Positions 15,952-24,017 of a DNA stretch of 64,000 nt are shown one piece after another. Within the stretch, counting starts at the first letter, position 1. Every line of letters begins with the position of its first letter. Origin of the DNA: Arthrobacter bambusae (GTDB lineage Bacteria; Actinomycetota; Actinomycetes; Actinomycetales; Micrococcaceae); NCBI RefSeq assembly GCF_030812595.1, contig NZ_JAUSSZ010000009.1, positions 124,001 to 188,000 on the forward strand, given 5' to 3'. A model generated the notes under the pieces. That model was given only the letters and a program-made list of their open reading frames with translations. It was not told the origin of the DNA and ran no database searches. The position numbers were made by a program, and so were the translations under genes.

Positions 15952-17544
15952 ATGACCACGATTACCCACGAACCGCTCACCGTCACCCTCGGATCCAGCG
16001 GAGTCACTCCGGAGGACGTCGTCGCAGTCGCGCGCCACGACGCCAAGGTGACCATCTCCCAGGAAGCCCTGGACACGGTCGCGAAAGTCCGGGCGCACAT
16101 CGACGACCTCGCCCACAGCGAGACCCCCGCCTACGGCATCTCCACGGGTTTCGGCGCCCTGGCCAACCGCCACATCCCCAACGAGCTGCGCACGCAGCTG
16201 CAGAAGTCGCTCATCCGTAGCCATGCCGCCGGCATGGGCCCGGCCGTGGAACGCGAAGTCATCCGCGGCATCATGTTCCTGCGTGCCAAGACCCTCGCTT
16301 CTGGCCGTACGGGCGTCCGTCCCGTGGTGCTTGAGACGTTCGTCAAGCTCCTCAACGCGGGCATCACCCCCGTGGTTCGCGAGTTCGGCTCGCTCGGTTG
16401 CTCCGGTGACCTCGCGCCGCTGTCCCACTGCGCACTCGTCCTGATGGGCGAAGGCGAAGCAACCGGCCCCGACGGTGAGCCCTTCGGAGGCGCCGGCCAG
16501 CGGACCGTCGCTGAGCTGCTGGCCGAGCACGGCATCGAGCCGGTGGTCCTCGCGGAAAAGGAAGGCCTGGCGCTGGTCAACGGCACCGAGGGCATGCTGG
16601 GTATGCTCCTGATGGCCATCGCCGATTTGCGCATGCTGCTCACGACGGCGGATATCACCGCCGCGCTCAGCGTCGAGGCGCTGCTCGGGACGGACCAGGT
16701 GTTCCTGCCCGAACTGCACGCAGCCCTGCGCCCGCACCCGGGGCAGGCCGCCAGCGCGGAGAACATGCTCCGCGTGCTGTCCAACTCGGCGATCGTGGCC
16801 TCCCACCGCGAAGGCGACTCCCGGGTCCAGGACGCGTATTCGCTCCGCTGCGCACCCCAGGTCGCCGGTGCGGTCCGAGATACGGTGACCCACGCCGAAC
16901 TGGTTGCCACCCGCGAACTGGCTGCAGCCATCGACAACCCCGTGGTGCTCCCGGATGGCCGCGTGTCCTCCAATGGCAACTTCCACGGGGCCCCCGTGGC
17001 CTACGTCCTGGACTTCCTGGCCATCGCAGTGGCGGACTTGTCCTCCATTGCCGAGCGCCGCACGGACCGCATGCTGGACCCGGCCCGCTCGCACGGCCTC
17101 CCGGCGTTCCTTGCCGACGATCCCGGCGTGGACTCGGGCCTCATGATCGCCCAGTACACCCAGGCGGGCCTCGTCTCGGACAACAAGCGACTCGCCGTAC
17201 CGGCATCGGTCGACTCCATCCCGAGCTCCGCAATGCAGGAAGACCACGTCTCTATGGGCTGGCACGCTGCGCGCAAGCTCCGCAAGGCCGTGGAGAACCT
17301 GCGGCGCGTCCTGGCTGTGGAACTCGTGGCCAGCGCACGCGCCCTCGACATCCGCACCCAGCTGTCCAACGGCGAACTTACGCCGGGACCTGCCGGTGCG
17401 GCCGTGATCGAGGTGCTGCGCGGCGTCGTCGACGGTCCCGGAACCGACCGTTTCCTCTCGCCTGAGCTGGAAGCGGCAGACCGCTTGGTAGGCGCCGGTG
17501 CGGTCCGCGCGGCCGCCGAATCCGCCGTCGGAATCCTCGCCTGA
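15952..17544 (+). CDS. hutH: Histidine ammonia-lyase
   Basis: This 530-residue enzyme deaminates histidine to urocanate, the first step of the pathway. The MIO prosthetic group would form from Cys150-Ser151-Gly152 in FGSLGCSGDLAPLSH, where most bacterial enzymes have Ala-Ser-Gly. Other landmarks are YGISTGFGALAN near the N-terminus, EGLALVNGTEGMLG, QDAYSLRCAPQV and SSNGNFHGAPVAY. The ATG at 15952 was chosen because CTTAGGA lies before it and the earlier ATG at 15931 is inside the palindromic repeat. It follows hutU by 86 bp and is followed by a terminator-like hairpin. Confidence 0.97.
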   Translation: MTTITHEPLTVTLGSSGVTPEDVVAVARHDAKVTISQEALDTVAKVRAHIDDLAHSETPAYGISTGFGALANRHIPNELRTQLQKSLIRSHAAGMGPAVEREVIRGIMFLRAKTLASGRTGVRPVVLETFVKLLNAGITPVVREFGSLGCSGDLAPLSHCALVLMGEGEATGPDGEPFGGAGQRTVAELLAEHGIEPVVLAEKEGLALVNGTEGMLGMLLMAIADLRMLLTTADITAALSVEALLGTDQVFLPELHAALRPHPGQAASAENMLRVLSNSAIVASHREGDSRVQDAYSLRCAPQVAGAVRDTVTHAELVATRELAAAIDNPVVLPDGRVSSNGNFHGAPVAYVLDFLAIAVADLSSIAERRTDRMLDPARSHGLPAFLADDPGVDSGLMIAQYTQAGLVSDNKRLAVPASVDSIPSSAMQEDHVSMGWHAARKLRKAVENLRRVLAVELVASARALDIRTQLSNGELTPGPAGAAVIEVLRGVVDGPGTDRFLSPELEAADRLVGAGAVRAAAESAVGILA

Positions 17545-17580
17545 CGCCGAACAAAATACTGTTCGGATGAACAATAGGAA

Positions 17581-17623
17581 GCGCCCCGGAAATGTTTGGC
17601 AAAACGTGCCCCGGGGCGCTTTC
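17581..17623 (+). terminator. Rho-independent terminator after hutH
   Basis: GCGCCCCGG at 17581 pairs with CCGGGGCGC ending at 17619, with a loop of 21 bases and TTTCT after the stem. It lies 37 bp after the hutH stop and probably ends the hutU-hutH transcript. Confidence 0.75.
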
Positions 17624-17727
17624 TGTGTAGTAGAACTTATGGGGTACGGCATGTCCACGCCGACGATGCCGTGGGCCTGCCGGGGCACAACTGAAATAAC
17701 GAACATCCACAAAGGGGTAGAAGTTCA

Positions 17728-17976
17728 ATGAAGGCACGCGGGACAGTCTTGTCCAGGCGAATCGCACAGTCCGCCGTCGTTTCCAACTGGGGAATGCTGA
17801 AGGTGGGGGAGCGGATCGAAGTCGTAAGGCACGCACATGTGGTCGCGGCCGGGGAGGTGCAGGAAGTCTCGGGCAGCGGCAACGTTGTGTGGCTTGAACC
17901 CGCAGGACCTGGCGTCGAGGAAGCCGCCAAGCAGCTTTTCACGAAGTCCGACGGCGTGGAGTTGCGCCGGGTGTAG
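17728..17976 (+). CDS. Conserved-looking small hypothetical protein
   Basis: This 82-residue protein is unrecognised. It has no membrane helix or signal peptide and looks like a small beta-rich domain (LKVGERIEVVRHAHVVAAGEVQEVSGSGNVVWLEP) followed by a helix. AAAGGGGTAGAAG precedes the ATG, so it is a credible gene. It is bracketed by two terminators, one after hutH and one after itself, so it is probably its own transcription unit rather than part of the hut operon. Confidence 0.6.
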   Translation: MKARGTVLSRRIAQSAVVSNWGMLKVGERIEVVRHAHVVAAGEVQEVSGSGNVVWLEPAGPGVEEAAKQLFTKSDGVELRRV

Positions 17977-17985
17977 TGATGGTTT

Positions 17986-18054
17986 AAAAAACCGGGGCTT
18001 GTTCCCCATTCCGCACCTTCTTGGCGTGGTCTGGGAAACAGGCCCCGGTTTTTT
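17986..18054. terminator. Bidirectional terminator
   Basis: AAAAAACCGGGGC at 17986-17998 pairs perfectly with GCCCCGGTTTTTT at 18042-18054. The 13-bp stem gives a U-run on either strand, so it can terminate the rightward 82-residue gene and the leftward 73-residue gene. Confidence 0.85.
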
Positions 18055-18094
18055 CGTGGTGCCTGTTACTGGGCACCTCCGTTTACTAGGTCTC

Positions 18095-18316
18095 CTAGGC
18101 GGCGAGGACCTCGAGGGTCTGGCCGAACGGGACCGACTCGTCCAAGGCAACCGTGTAGCTTCCGGGGTTCCGGCGGGTCACGAGGATCCCGCAGCGGCCG
18201 TTTGTGGCAGCGGCTTCGATGAGCGTGCTGACGGCTTCGTCGAGTCCTGCGTGGACTTCGTCGACGGACGCAAAGGACAAATGGATCTCGTTGTTTTCAA
18301 TCGTGGCAGTACTCAT
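18095..18316 (-). CDS. Small hypothetical protein
   Basis: This 73-residue acidic protein has no recognised family. It has no membrane or signal segment; the sequence suggests alternating strand and helix (EIHLSFASVDEVHAGLDEAVSTLIEAAA, then GRCGILVTRRNPGSYTVAL). AGGAGG-like sequence lies just upstream of the ATG at 18316. It sits between the hut lyase genes and hutG but with a terminator on one side and a gap of about 130 bp on the other. Confidence 0.6.
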   Translation of the reverse strand: MSTATIENNEIHLSFASVDEVHAGLDEAVSTLIEAAATNGRCGILVTRRNPGSYTVALDESVPFGQTLEVLAA

Positions 18317-18445
18317 TGGGGGCCTCCTTCTGCAGGATGCCGCGAGGGGGGAAGCGGCAATTCCTGGATAAAAGATAACAAAGTGTCATGGGATGTCCGT
18401 CATTCTGGGATCTGCATCACCGGCGGGGCATGGCGCGCCTGAACT

Positions 18446-19417
18446 TCACACCTGGGCGAGCAACGTGTTCACCAAGCGAGCGGCCACCTTTGCGGTCCGC
18501 GAGTCGATATCGAACTCGGGGTTGAGCTCAGCGACATCCAAGTGCAGGAGTTTTCCGCTTGCGCCAAGCTGCTTGCACACCGCGCTGATGACCGGCAGCG
18601 GCACGCCATAGGCCGCAGGGGCGCTCACCCCTGGGGCAACCGACGCCGGCAGCACGTCCAGGTCAATCGTCAGGTAGAGGACATCCACGGTGTCGAGGAA
18701 CCGCGCCACGAAATCCTGCACGGCCTCCGCAGAGCAGTCCTCATCCAACAGGTACTTCACGCCCAAGCGGTCCGCCGTGTCGAACAGGGTGCGCGTGTTG
18801 TTCGGCTCGGAGATCCCGACGACGGCGTAGTTCAGTTCGCGGCCCTCCGCGGCTTCCGCTCGGGCCATCTGCAGGAACGGCGTGCCCGAGCTTGGCGCCG
18901 GCTCGTCCCGGAGATCGAAATGCGCATCCAGGTTCAGGACTCCAAGACGCTTGCCGCTTGCCACAGCCTGCGAGCCGGCCACGCCCAGGTAGCTGGCGAA
19001 GGCAGTTTCGTGCCCGCCGCCGAGGAGCACGGTGAGGTTGCCGGCGTCGAGCAATTCCGAAACCAGGCGTCCCGCGCGCTCCTGGCCCGCCTCCAGCGAG
19101 CCGTCCTCCACCACGATGTCGCCGGCGTCGGACACATCCCGGTCCAGATGGAATGCCAGCGGACCCAGGGCTTGGCGGATAGCCTCCGGCGCGGCCGCCG
19201 CACCCATCCGGCCTTGGTTGCGCCGTACGCCTTCGTCGCTGCGGAAGCCCACGACGACGGCAGGCCGGGGGCCCGCTCCCGTGCCGGCTGGGGCGGCGAC
19301 ATCGGGAGTGTGCGGCGCCACGGCCTGCCACCAGCGGCGGTGCTCATTGCCGTCGCCGTCGTAGCGGCCGCTCCACGGCGTCGGGCGGACATCGGCAAAA
19401 GCGGGGGAAATCTCCAT
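18446..19417 (-). CDS. hutG: Formimidoylglutamase
   Basis: This 323-residue ureohydrolase of the arginase family has all metal-site motifs: GGGHETAF, LNLDAHFDLR and LTIDLDVLPASVAPGVSAP. It hydrolyses N-formimidoyl-L-glutamate to glutamate and formamide, the last step of the classical histidine pathway. The N-terminal WSGRYDGDGNEHRRWWQ is typical of HutG rather than agmatinase or arginase. A hut-type operator lies 54 bp upstream. No imidazolonepropionase gene is present in the window. Confidence 0.9.
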   Translation of the reverse strand: MEISPAFADVRPTPWSGRYDGDGNEHRRWWQAVAPHTPDVAAPAGTGAGPRPAVVVGFRSDEGVRRNQGRMGAAAAPEAIRQALGPLAFHLDRDVSDAGDIVVEDGSLEAGQERAGRLVSELLDAGNLTVLLGGGHETAFASYLGVAGSQAVASGKRLGVLNLDAHFDLRDEPAPSSGTPFLQMARAEAAEGRELNYAVVGISEPNNTRTLFDTADRLGVKYLLDEDCSAEAVQDFVARFLDTVDVLYLTIDLDVLPASVAPGVSAPAAYGVPLPVISAVCKQLGASGKLLHLDVAELNPEFDIDSRTAKVAARLVNTLLAQV

Positions 19418-19470
19418 GATTCAAGCTCAGCGCATGGTGGCACCGAAAAACACGGTTTGCACTCGGAGGC

Positions 19471-19488
19471 TGTCCGGTATTCCGGAAA
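19471..19488. promoter_or_regulatory. Probable HutR operator 4
   Basis: TGTCCGGTATTCCGGAAA is an 18-bp near-palindrome 54 bp upstream of hutG, just past the stop of the purine permease. It links hutG to the permease, IclR gene and hutU sites. Confidence 0.65.
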
Positions 19489-19491
19489 GGC

Positions 19492-20934
19492 CTATTTGAC
19501 GCCCAGCATTTCCTCGACGGGGCCGATCCCGAAGAAGAGCAGGAATGCCGCAGCCACCGCCCACATGAGCGGATGGACTTCGCGTGCCCGGCCCTGGAAG
19601 GTACGGATGAGTGCGAAGGAGATGAATCCGGCGCCCAGGCCGTTCGCGATCGAGTAGGTAAACGGCATGAGGATCATGGTCAGGAACGCGGGAATGCCGA
19701 CGCCCCAGTCCTGCCAGTGGATCTTGCCCACCTGGGACACCATCATGAAGCCCACCACCACCAGAGCGGGAGCGACGGCCTCGAACGGGACCAGGTTGAT
19801 CAGCGGGGTGAAGAACATGGCCACCAGGAACAGCAAGCCGGTCACGATCGACGCCAGGCCGGTGCGGGCACCTTCGCCGATGCCGGCACCGGATTCCACG
19901 AAGATCTGGTTGGAGGACACGGACGAGCCGCCGCCGATGATCGCGCCGAGCGCGTCAACTTGCAGGACACGGTCCACGTTGGGGATGTTTCCGTGTTTGT
20001 CGATGTTGCCGGCTTCCCTGGCCAGGCCCACCATGGTGCCCATGGCGTCGAAGAAGATGCTGAGCAGGATCACGAACGCCAGCAGAGTGGCGCCGATAAT
20101 GCCAAGATGCTGGAACGCGCCGAAGGGGTTTGCTTTGCCGATGAGGGACAAGTCCGGCGCGGCCCACTCGGTGAACTTGGGCGCAACAAGCGACCAGCCG
20201 CGGGGGTTGTAGGTCTTGCCGTCGAAACTCGGCCCGATGCGCAGGGTGAATTCAAGGATGGCCGCGAAGGCCGTGGAAACAATGATCCCGATCAGGATGG
20301 CGCCGCGTACCTTGCGGACCACAAGGGCAATCGTCAGGACAAGGCCCACGACGAACACCAGGGTGGGCCAGCCAAGCAGCTTCCCGTCGACGCCGAGGCC
20401 CACGGGGACCGTGGTGCCGGCAGCGTCCGGGATACGGCGCACGAAGCCGGCATTGACCAGGCCGATCAGGGCGATAAACAGGCCGATGCCAACCACGATC
20501 GCGGTCTTCAGTGCCTCGGGCACGGCTTTGAAGACCGCGGTCCGGAAACCGGTGAGCACAAGGATCAGCATGGTCAGGCCCGAGAGCATCACGAGGCCCA
20601 TCATGTCCGGCCATGTCAGGCCGGGGTGCGAAGCGATCGTGACTGCCACGAAGGCGTTGACGCCCAAGCCGGTGGCTATGGCGAAGGGGTGCTTGGCCCA
20701 GGCCCCCATGAGGATCGTCATGATGCCGGCCACGAATGCGGTGGTGGCGGCGACGGCGGCGAAGCCCAGGGACGCGCCACTCGAGTCCGATCCCGAAAGG
20801 ATCAAGGGGTTGAGGACCACGATGTAGCTCATGGCAAAGAAGGTGGCGAAACCGCCTCGGATTTCTCGCGAGTAGGTGGATCCACGCTCCGAGATCTTGA
20901 AGTAGCGGTCGATGGCTGAGCCCTGTTTGAGCAT
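19492..20934 (-). CDS. Purine permease, AzgA-like NCS2 family
   Basis: This 480-residue polytopic protein belongs to the AzgA branch of the NCS2 nucleobase permeases. It shows TYSREIRGGFATFFAMSYIVVLNPLIL, ATGLGVNAFVA and FVESGAGIGEGARTGLASIVTG. AzgA proteins import adenine, guanine or hypoxanthine with protons. The ATG at 20934 gives the usual length; a further upstream ATG adds 16 residues without family similarity. It points the same way as hutG but has no hut-type site upstream, so co-regulation is unlikely. Confidence 0.85.
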   Translation of the reverse strand: MLKQGSAIDRYFKISERGSTYSREIRGGFATFFAMSYIVVLNPLILSGSDSSGASLGFAAVAATTAFVAGIMTILMGAWAKHPFAIATGLGVNAFVAVTIASHPGLTWPDMMGLVMLSGLTMLILVLTGFRTAVFKAVPEALKTAIVVGIGLFIALIGLVNAGFVRRIPDAAGTTVPVGLGVDGKLLGWPTLVFVVGLVLTIALVVRKVRGAILIGIIVSTAFAAILEFTLRIGPSFDGKTYNPRGWSLVAPKFTEWAAPDLSLIGKANPFGAFQHLGIIGATLLAFVILLSIFFDAMGTMVGLAREAGNIDKHGNIPNVDRVLQVDALGAIIGGGSSVSSNQIFVESGAGIGEGARTGLASIVTGLLFLVAMFFTPLINLVPFEAVAPALVVVGFMMVSQVGKIHWQDWGVGIPAFLTMILMPFTYSIANGLGAGFISFALIRTFQGRAREVHPLMWAVAAAFLLFFGIGPVEEMLGVK

Positions 20935-21048
20935 GGGGGTCTCCGGGGATCGGGGAAGTGTGCTCTCAAATCCTATGCCCAAGGCTTAGGCGCTCCCGCG
21001 AATTCGCCTAGTCTGTAAGGAATCCAACATCAAGGGAGTTACCAACTC

Positions 21049-21693
21049 ATGCGCCCTATCCGCCAGCTGCTGGCCGTCGTCGTCGCTTTCACCGCGGTCC
21101 TTTTCTCTGCCGCGCTGTTCTCGGCGGCTCCCGCTTTCGCGCACGACGTCGCCGAGTCAACCTCGCCGGCCAACGGCTCAACGGTGGCCAGCGTCCCGGA
21201 CTCTGTGTCCATCACGTTCAATAACCGGCCCCTGCTGCTCGGCTCGCAGATCCAGGTGAAGGACGCCTCAGGCGTGAACTGGGCGGATGGTTCCATCGAG
21301 ATCGTCGACTCGGTGGTGTCGCAGAAGCTGCGGCCCGGCGCGCCCGCCGGCGGATTCACGGTCATCTGGCGCGTTGTCAGCTCTGATTCACACCCCATCG
21401 AAGGCACCTTCACGTTCACCGCCAAAGCAGGAAGTACGACGGCGGGCAGCGGCTCCGCGGGCACCGCACCGTCGGCGGAGGTGCCTACCGCCGGCACTGC
21501 CGCGCCGGGTTCGACGACCACACCCGAGAAGGTGCCCGATGCATCCCAGCCCTTCCCCTGGAGCATTGTGGTCTTCGCGGCGGTGGCCGTGGGCCTGTTG
21601 GTGTTCCTGGGCATCACCGCCCGGCGCCGGCTGGCGGGTGGTGACTCCGAGTCTGACGATGCCGGTGATGACGAGGAGATCGCGCCTTCCTGA
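21049..21693 (+). CDS. CopC-domain copper-binding protein, membrane anchored
   Basis: This 214-residue protein has a signal peptide (about residues 1-31) that would expose an N-terminal His in AHDVAEST after cleavage, the CopC copper ligand position. The CopC fold follows, with PANGSTVASVPDSVSITF and the second His in VSSDSHPIEGTFTFT. Residues 135-170 are a Ser/Thr/Pro/Gly linker, then a membrane helix near 176-195 and an acidic tail. Such proteins bind extracytoplasmic copper. No CopD partner is fused or adjacent. Confidence 0.85.
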   Translation: MRPIRQLLAVVVAFTAVLFSAALFSAAPAFAHDVAESTSPANGSTVASVPDSVSITFNNRPLLLGSQIQVKDASGVNWADGSIEIVDSVVSQKLRPGAPAGGFTVIWRVVSSDSHPIEGTFTFTAKAGSTTAGSGSAGTAPSAEVPTAGTAAPGSTTTPEKVPDASQPFPWSIVVFAAVAVGLLVFLGITARRRLAGGDSESDDAGDDEEIAPS

Positions 21694-21777
21694 CCCTGTT
21701 TGAGCTTGAGCTTTCGGCGACGCCCCTCGGCTGCCGGCGTGTCGCGGGTTCCGGGAATCCAAAGAGGGTCAGGAAGG
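21685..21777. terminator. Long-loop inverted repeat between convergent genes
   Basis: CCTTCCTGACCCT at 21685-21697 is the exact reverse complement of 21765-21777. The 67-base loop holds a second pairing (GGCGACGCC with GGCGTGTCGC). It overlaps the copC stop and lies before the end of the leftward oxidoreductase gene, so it could serve as a structured bidirectional terminator. Confidence 0.45.
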
Positions 21778-21790
21778 AAGGGCCCGGAAA

Positions 21791-22540
21791 CTAGGCCAGG
21801 GCAGGAATCACCGCAAAGGTGCCCGTGGGGGCCCCGTGGACGCTGTCCGGGTGGACTTTGGCGGAAATCGCCTGGCCGACGACCTTGGCTTGGCGCAGGA
21901 CTTCCTTTGGCGTGGGAGTGGCAAGTTCGCCGACGCCGACCAGGTACATTCCTATTGCGCGCATGGCGGCGACGAGGTTCTGTCCGATCGCGATACCGAG
22001 TTCTGCAAGCATCCGCCGCAACTGGCTCTGTCCGCAGCGGGTGACAACCACGTGGTCAGCCAAAAGCACTCCGTTGGCGGTGTGCACGGCCCATTGGAAG
22101 GAAGCCACGCCCGATGCTGCCGCGCCCGATGCTGCCACGTCCGATGTTGCCAGATCCGGGCCGGCAAGCTCGGCGCCGGAAACTACAGAGCCCGAAACTA
22201 CAGTGCCGGAAATCGCGGTCCCCGCGGCGCCTTCGTCCAGGCGATCGAGGCGGACGGCCTGCGTGGAGCTCCGCACATCTAAGCCGTGACTGGCTGCATA
22301 GTTGCGCAGGTGCCTCAGGATTTCGCTGCGTTCCTTCAGGCATGCGGCGTCGGCGGCGTCACAGCGCTGCAGGATGCCGGTGTTGGGCAGCTGCGAAGGT
22401 CCGGGAACATACATTCCGTCCACCACGATTGCATCCACTCCGTAGCGGCTGAGTTCGCTGGCCACGGCCAGGCCGGGCATGCCGGCACCGATGACCACGG
22501 CGGTGGTGCGTTCCGTACTCGCAGCAGGCATGGTTGACAC
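21791..22540 (-). CDS. Small FAD/NAD(P)-dependent oxidoreductase-like protein
   Basis: This 249-residue protein starts with a dinucleotide-binding Rossmann motif (TTAVVIGAGMPGLAVASELSRYGVDAIVVDG) and ends with EVLRQAKVVGQAISAKV, both reminiscent of thioredoxin-reductase-like flavoproteins. It is shorter than usual and lacks an evident second nucleotide motif or a CxxC. Residues ~108-145 are a low-complexity Ser/Gly/Ala/Val insert from imperfect 15-bp repeats. It may be a degenerate or specialised flavoprotein. It is divergent from the stress protein gene across 388 bp. Confidence 0.55.
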   Translation of the reverse strand: MSTMPAASTERTTAVVIGAGMPGLAVASELSRYGVDAIVVDGMYVPGPSQLPNTGILQRCDAADAACLKERSEILRHLRNYAASHGLDVRSSTQAVRLDRLDEGAAGTAISGTVVSGSVVSGAELAGPDLATSDVAASGAAASGVASFQWAVHTANGVLLADHVVVTRCGQSQLRRMLAELGIAIGQNLVAAMRAIGMYLVGVGELATPTPKEVLRQAKVVGQAISAKVHPDSVHGAPTGTFAVIPALA

Positions 22541-22928
22541 AGCTTGGCTCCTCTTTGAAGATGCGTCGCCGAAGGCAACACCGGTGTGGCGTCCGGGTCC
22601 CCAAGCGGTCGCGAATGATGGCCGTTGATGTGCTGAAAAACACTATCCCCGGTCATCAGTGCCTCGAACATTACAGAAGAAATCGCGTGGTGGATAGCCC
22701 CGTCGTCGGCATGTCTACCGCTGCCTTTTTCACGCCATGATCCGGCGTATTTCCACGCACCTGGCGGGTTTCCACATACGCTTCTTCCCGCTTGATTCGG
22801 CCGTTGCAAACGAGAATAGTGAGCATTGGAGGCCGCAACTCACGGTAGTCAAGCGAGAAACACGTTGTGGGCGCGGGCTCTGGCAGAATAGCCGCAATAT
22901 CAGCCAGCAGTGCGAGGAGGCAGGCCCC
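22541..22928. other. 388-bp gap between divergent genes
   Basis: No gene is supported here. The gap must hold the promoters for the leftward oxidoreductase and the rightward universal stress protein. TTTCCAC occurs twice 20 bases apart near 22750-22776, and CGAGGAGG near 22913 is the ribosome-binding site of the stress protein. I see no convincing hairpin or operator. Confidence 0.5.
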
Positions 22929-23978
22929 ATGGACCAGCACGGCAAACACTCTGAGAGCCATCGAGCAGAGACCGAAGGCAACGGAGAGGAGCCCTCTATT
23001 GCCCCCGGTGGAATTGTGGTTGGCGTTGACGGCAGCGAACACGGCCAATGCGCCCTCATTTGGGCAGCGCGCGAGGCCGAACGCAGGCAGCTTCCCCTGC
23101 ATGTAGTCACTGCCTACTCCGTGCCGATCTTCGCGGCTTCCGGCCTGGACGGCGGCTATGCAACAGTGGATGACTCCGTTATCCGGGACGGCGCCGAGGC
23201 GATCGTCAAACAGGCCATTGAGAAGGTCTCCGGCTACGCCATCGACGTCGATGGCTCGGTGGAGAACGGAGATGCCTCCGGGGTGCTGCTTGATTTGTCC
23301 GAAACGGCCGAGCTCTTGGTCTTCGGTACCCGGGGACGCGGCGGCTTTGTGGGCAGGCTCCTGGGTTCCGTGAGCAGTGCCCTGCCGGCGCACTCCAAGT
23401 GCCCCACGGTGACAGTCCCGCTCTTCTGCGCGGACCGATTGGGTGAGACAACGGAGGACAAACACATCAAGGCCGAGCGTGCGAAGAGCGGCCCCCACGT
23501 GATCGAGAACGTGGTGGCAGTCGGTGTGGACGGCTCGGAACAAGCCCGCGTCGCCGTCCTGGAAGCCGCGGAGCAGGCCCAGCGAATGGGGGCGAAACTA
23601 CGCGTCATCTGCGCCGTCCCCGAGTACAGCGGCTCCCTGGCGTGGGTCCCGGCGCCCCTGGACCGGGATGCACTCTTCAACGACATCAGGGTTCAGCTGG
23701 ACGCAGGCCTGGCCTGGCTCAAGAGCCACTTCCCCACGCTACAGGCGGAAACACAACTCCTTGATGGTTCGCCCGTGGAAGTGCTTGTGGAAGCGAGCCG
23801 CCGGGTCGAACTCGTCGTGCTGGGCACGCGCGGGCGGGGAGGCTTCGCAGGTATGCTCCTCGGATCGACTTCGGACGGAGTCCTGCACCATGCCAAAGGG
23901 CCGGTGCTGGTTGTTCCCGACCGCGAGGATCCCAGGCTGGCGGACCGCCCCAACTTCGGACCCATGCTGGCTGCGTAA
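22929..23978 (+). CDS. Universal stress protein, tandem UspA domains
   Basis: This 349-residue cytoplasmic protein has two Usp domains (about residues 30-165 and 190-335). Each begins with a VGVDGSE strand and ends with the ATP-binding signature: GTRGRGGFVGRLLGSVSSAL in the first and GTRGRGGFAGMLLGSTSDGV in the second. Tandem Usps of this type are frequent in actinobacteria and respond to hypoxia, starvation or dormancy. The ATG at 22929 follows CGAGGAGG. The dikinase gene starts 39 bp later on the same strand, so the two are probably co-transcribed. Confidence 0.9.
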   Translation: MDQHGKHSESHRAETEGNGEEPSIAPGGIVVGVDGSEHGQCALIWAAREAERRQLPLHVVTAYSVPIFAASGLDGGYATVDDSVIRDGAEAIVKQAIEKVSGYAIDVDGSVENGDASGVLLDLSETAELLVFGTRGRGGFVGRLLGSVSSALPAHSKCPTVTVPLFCADRLGETTEDKHIKAERAKSGPHVIENVVAVGVDGSEQARVAVLEAAEQAQRMGAKLRVICAVPEYSGSLAWVPAPLDRDALFNDIRVQLDAGLAWLKSHFPTLQAETQLLDGSPVEVLVEASRRVELVVLGTRGRGGFAGMLLGSTSDGVLHHAKGPVLVVPDREDPRLADRPNFGPMLAA

Positions 23979-24017
23979 GGCGCAAACCCCAGGACCGTTG
24001 GACGCAGGCGGACGGCA

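Noticed and set aside
15862..17712. 616-codon open frame antisense to hutH, and a 607-codon one antisense to hutU (14093-15916)
   Set aside because: Long antisense frames are expected in high-GC genes with biased third positions. The translations have no coherent fold and the sense genes are certain.
22864..22892. TTGTGG-N17-CAGAAT as a promoter of the stress protein gene
   Set aside because: Both boxes are poor matches and chance occurrence is likely in a 388-bp gap.
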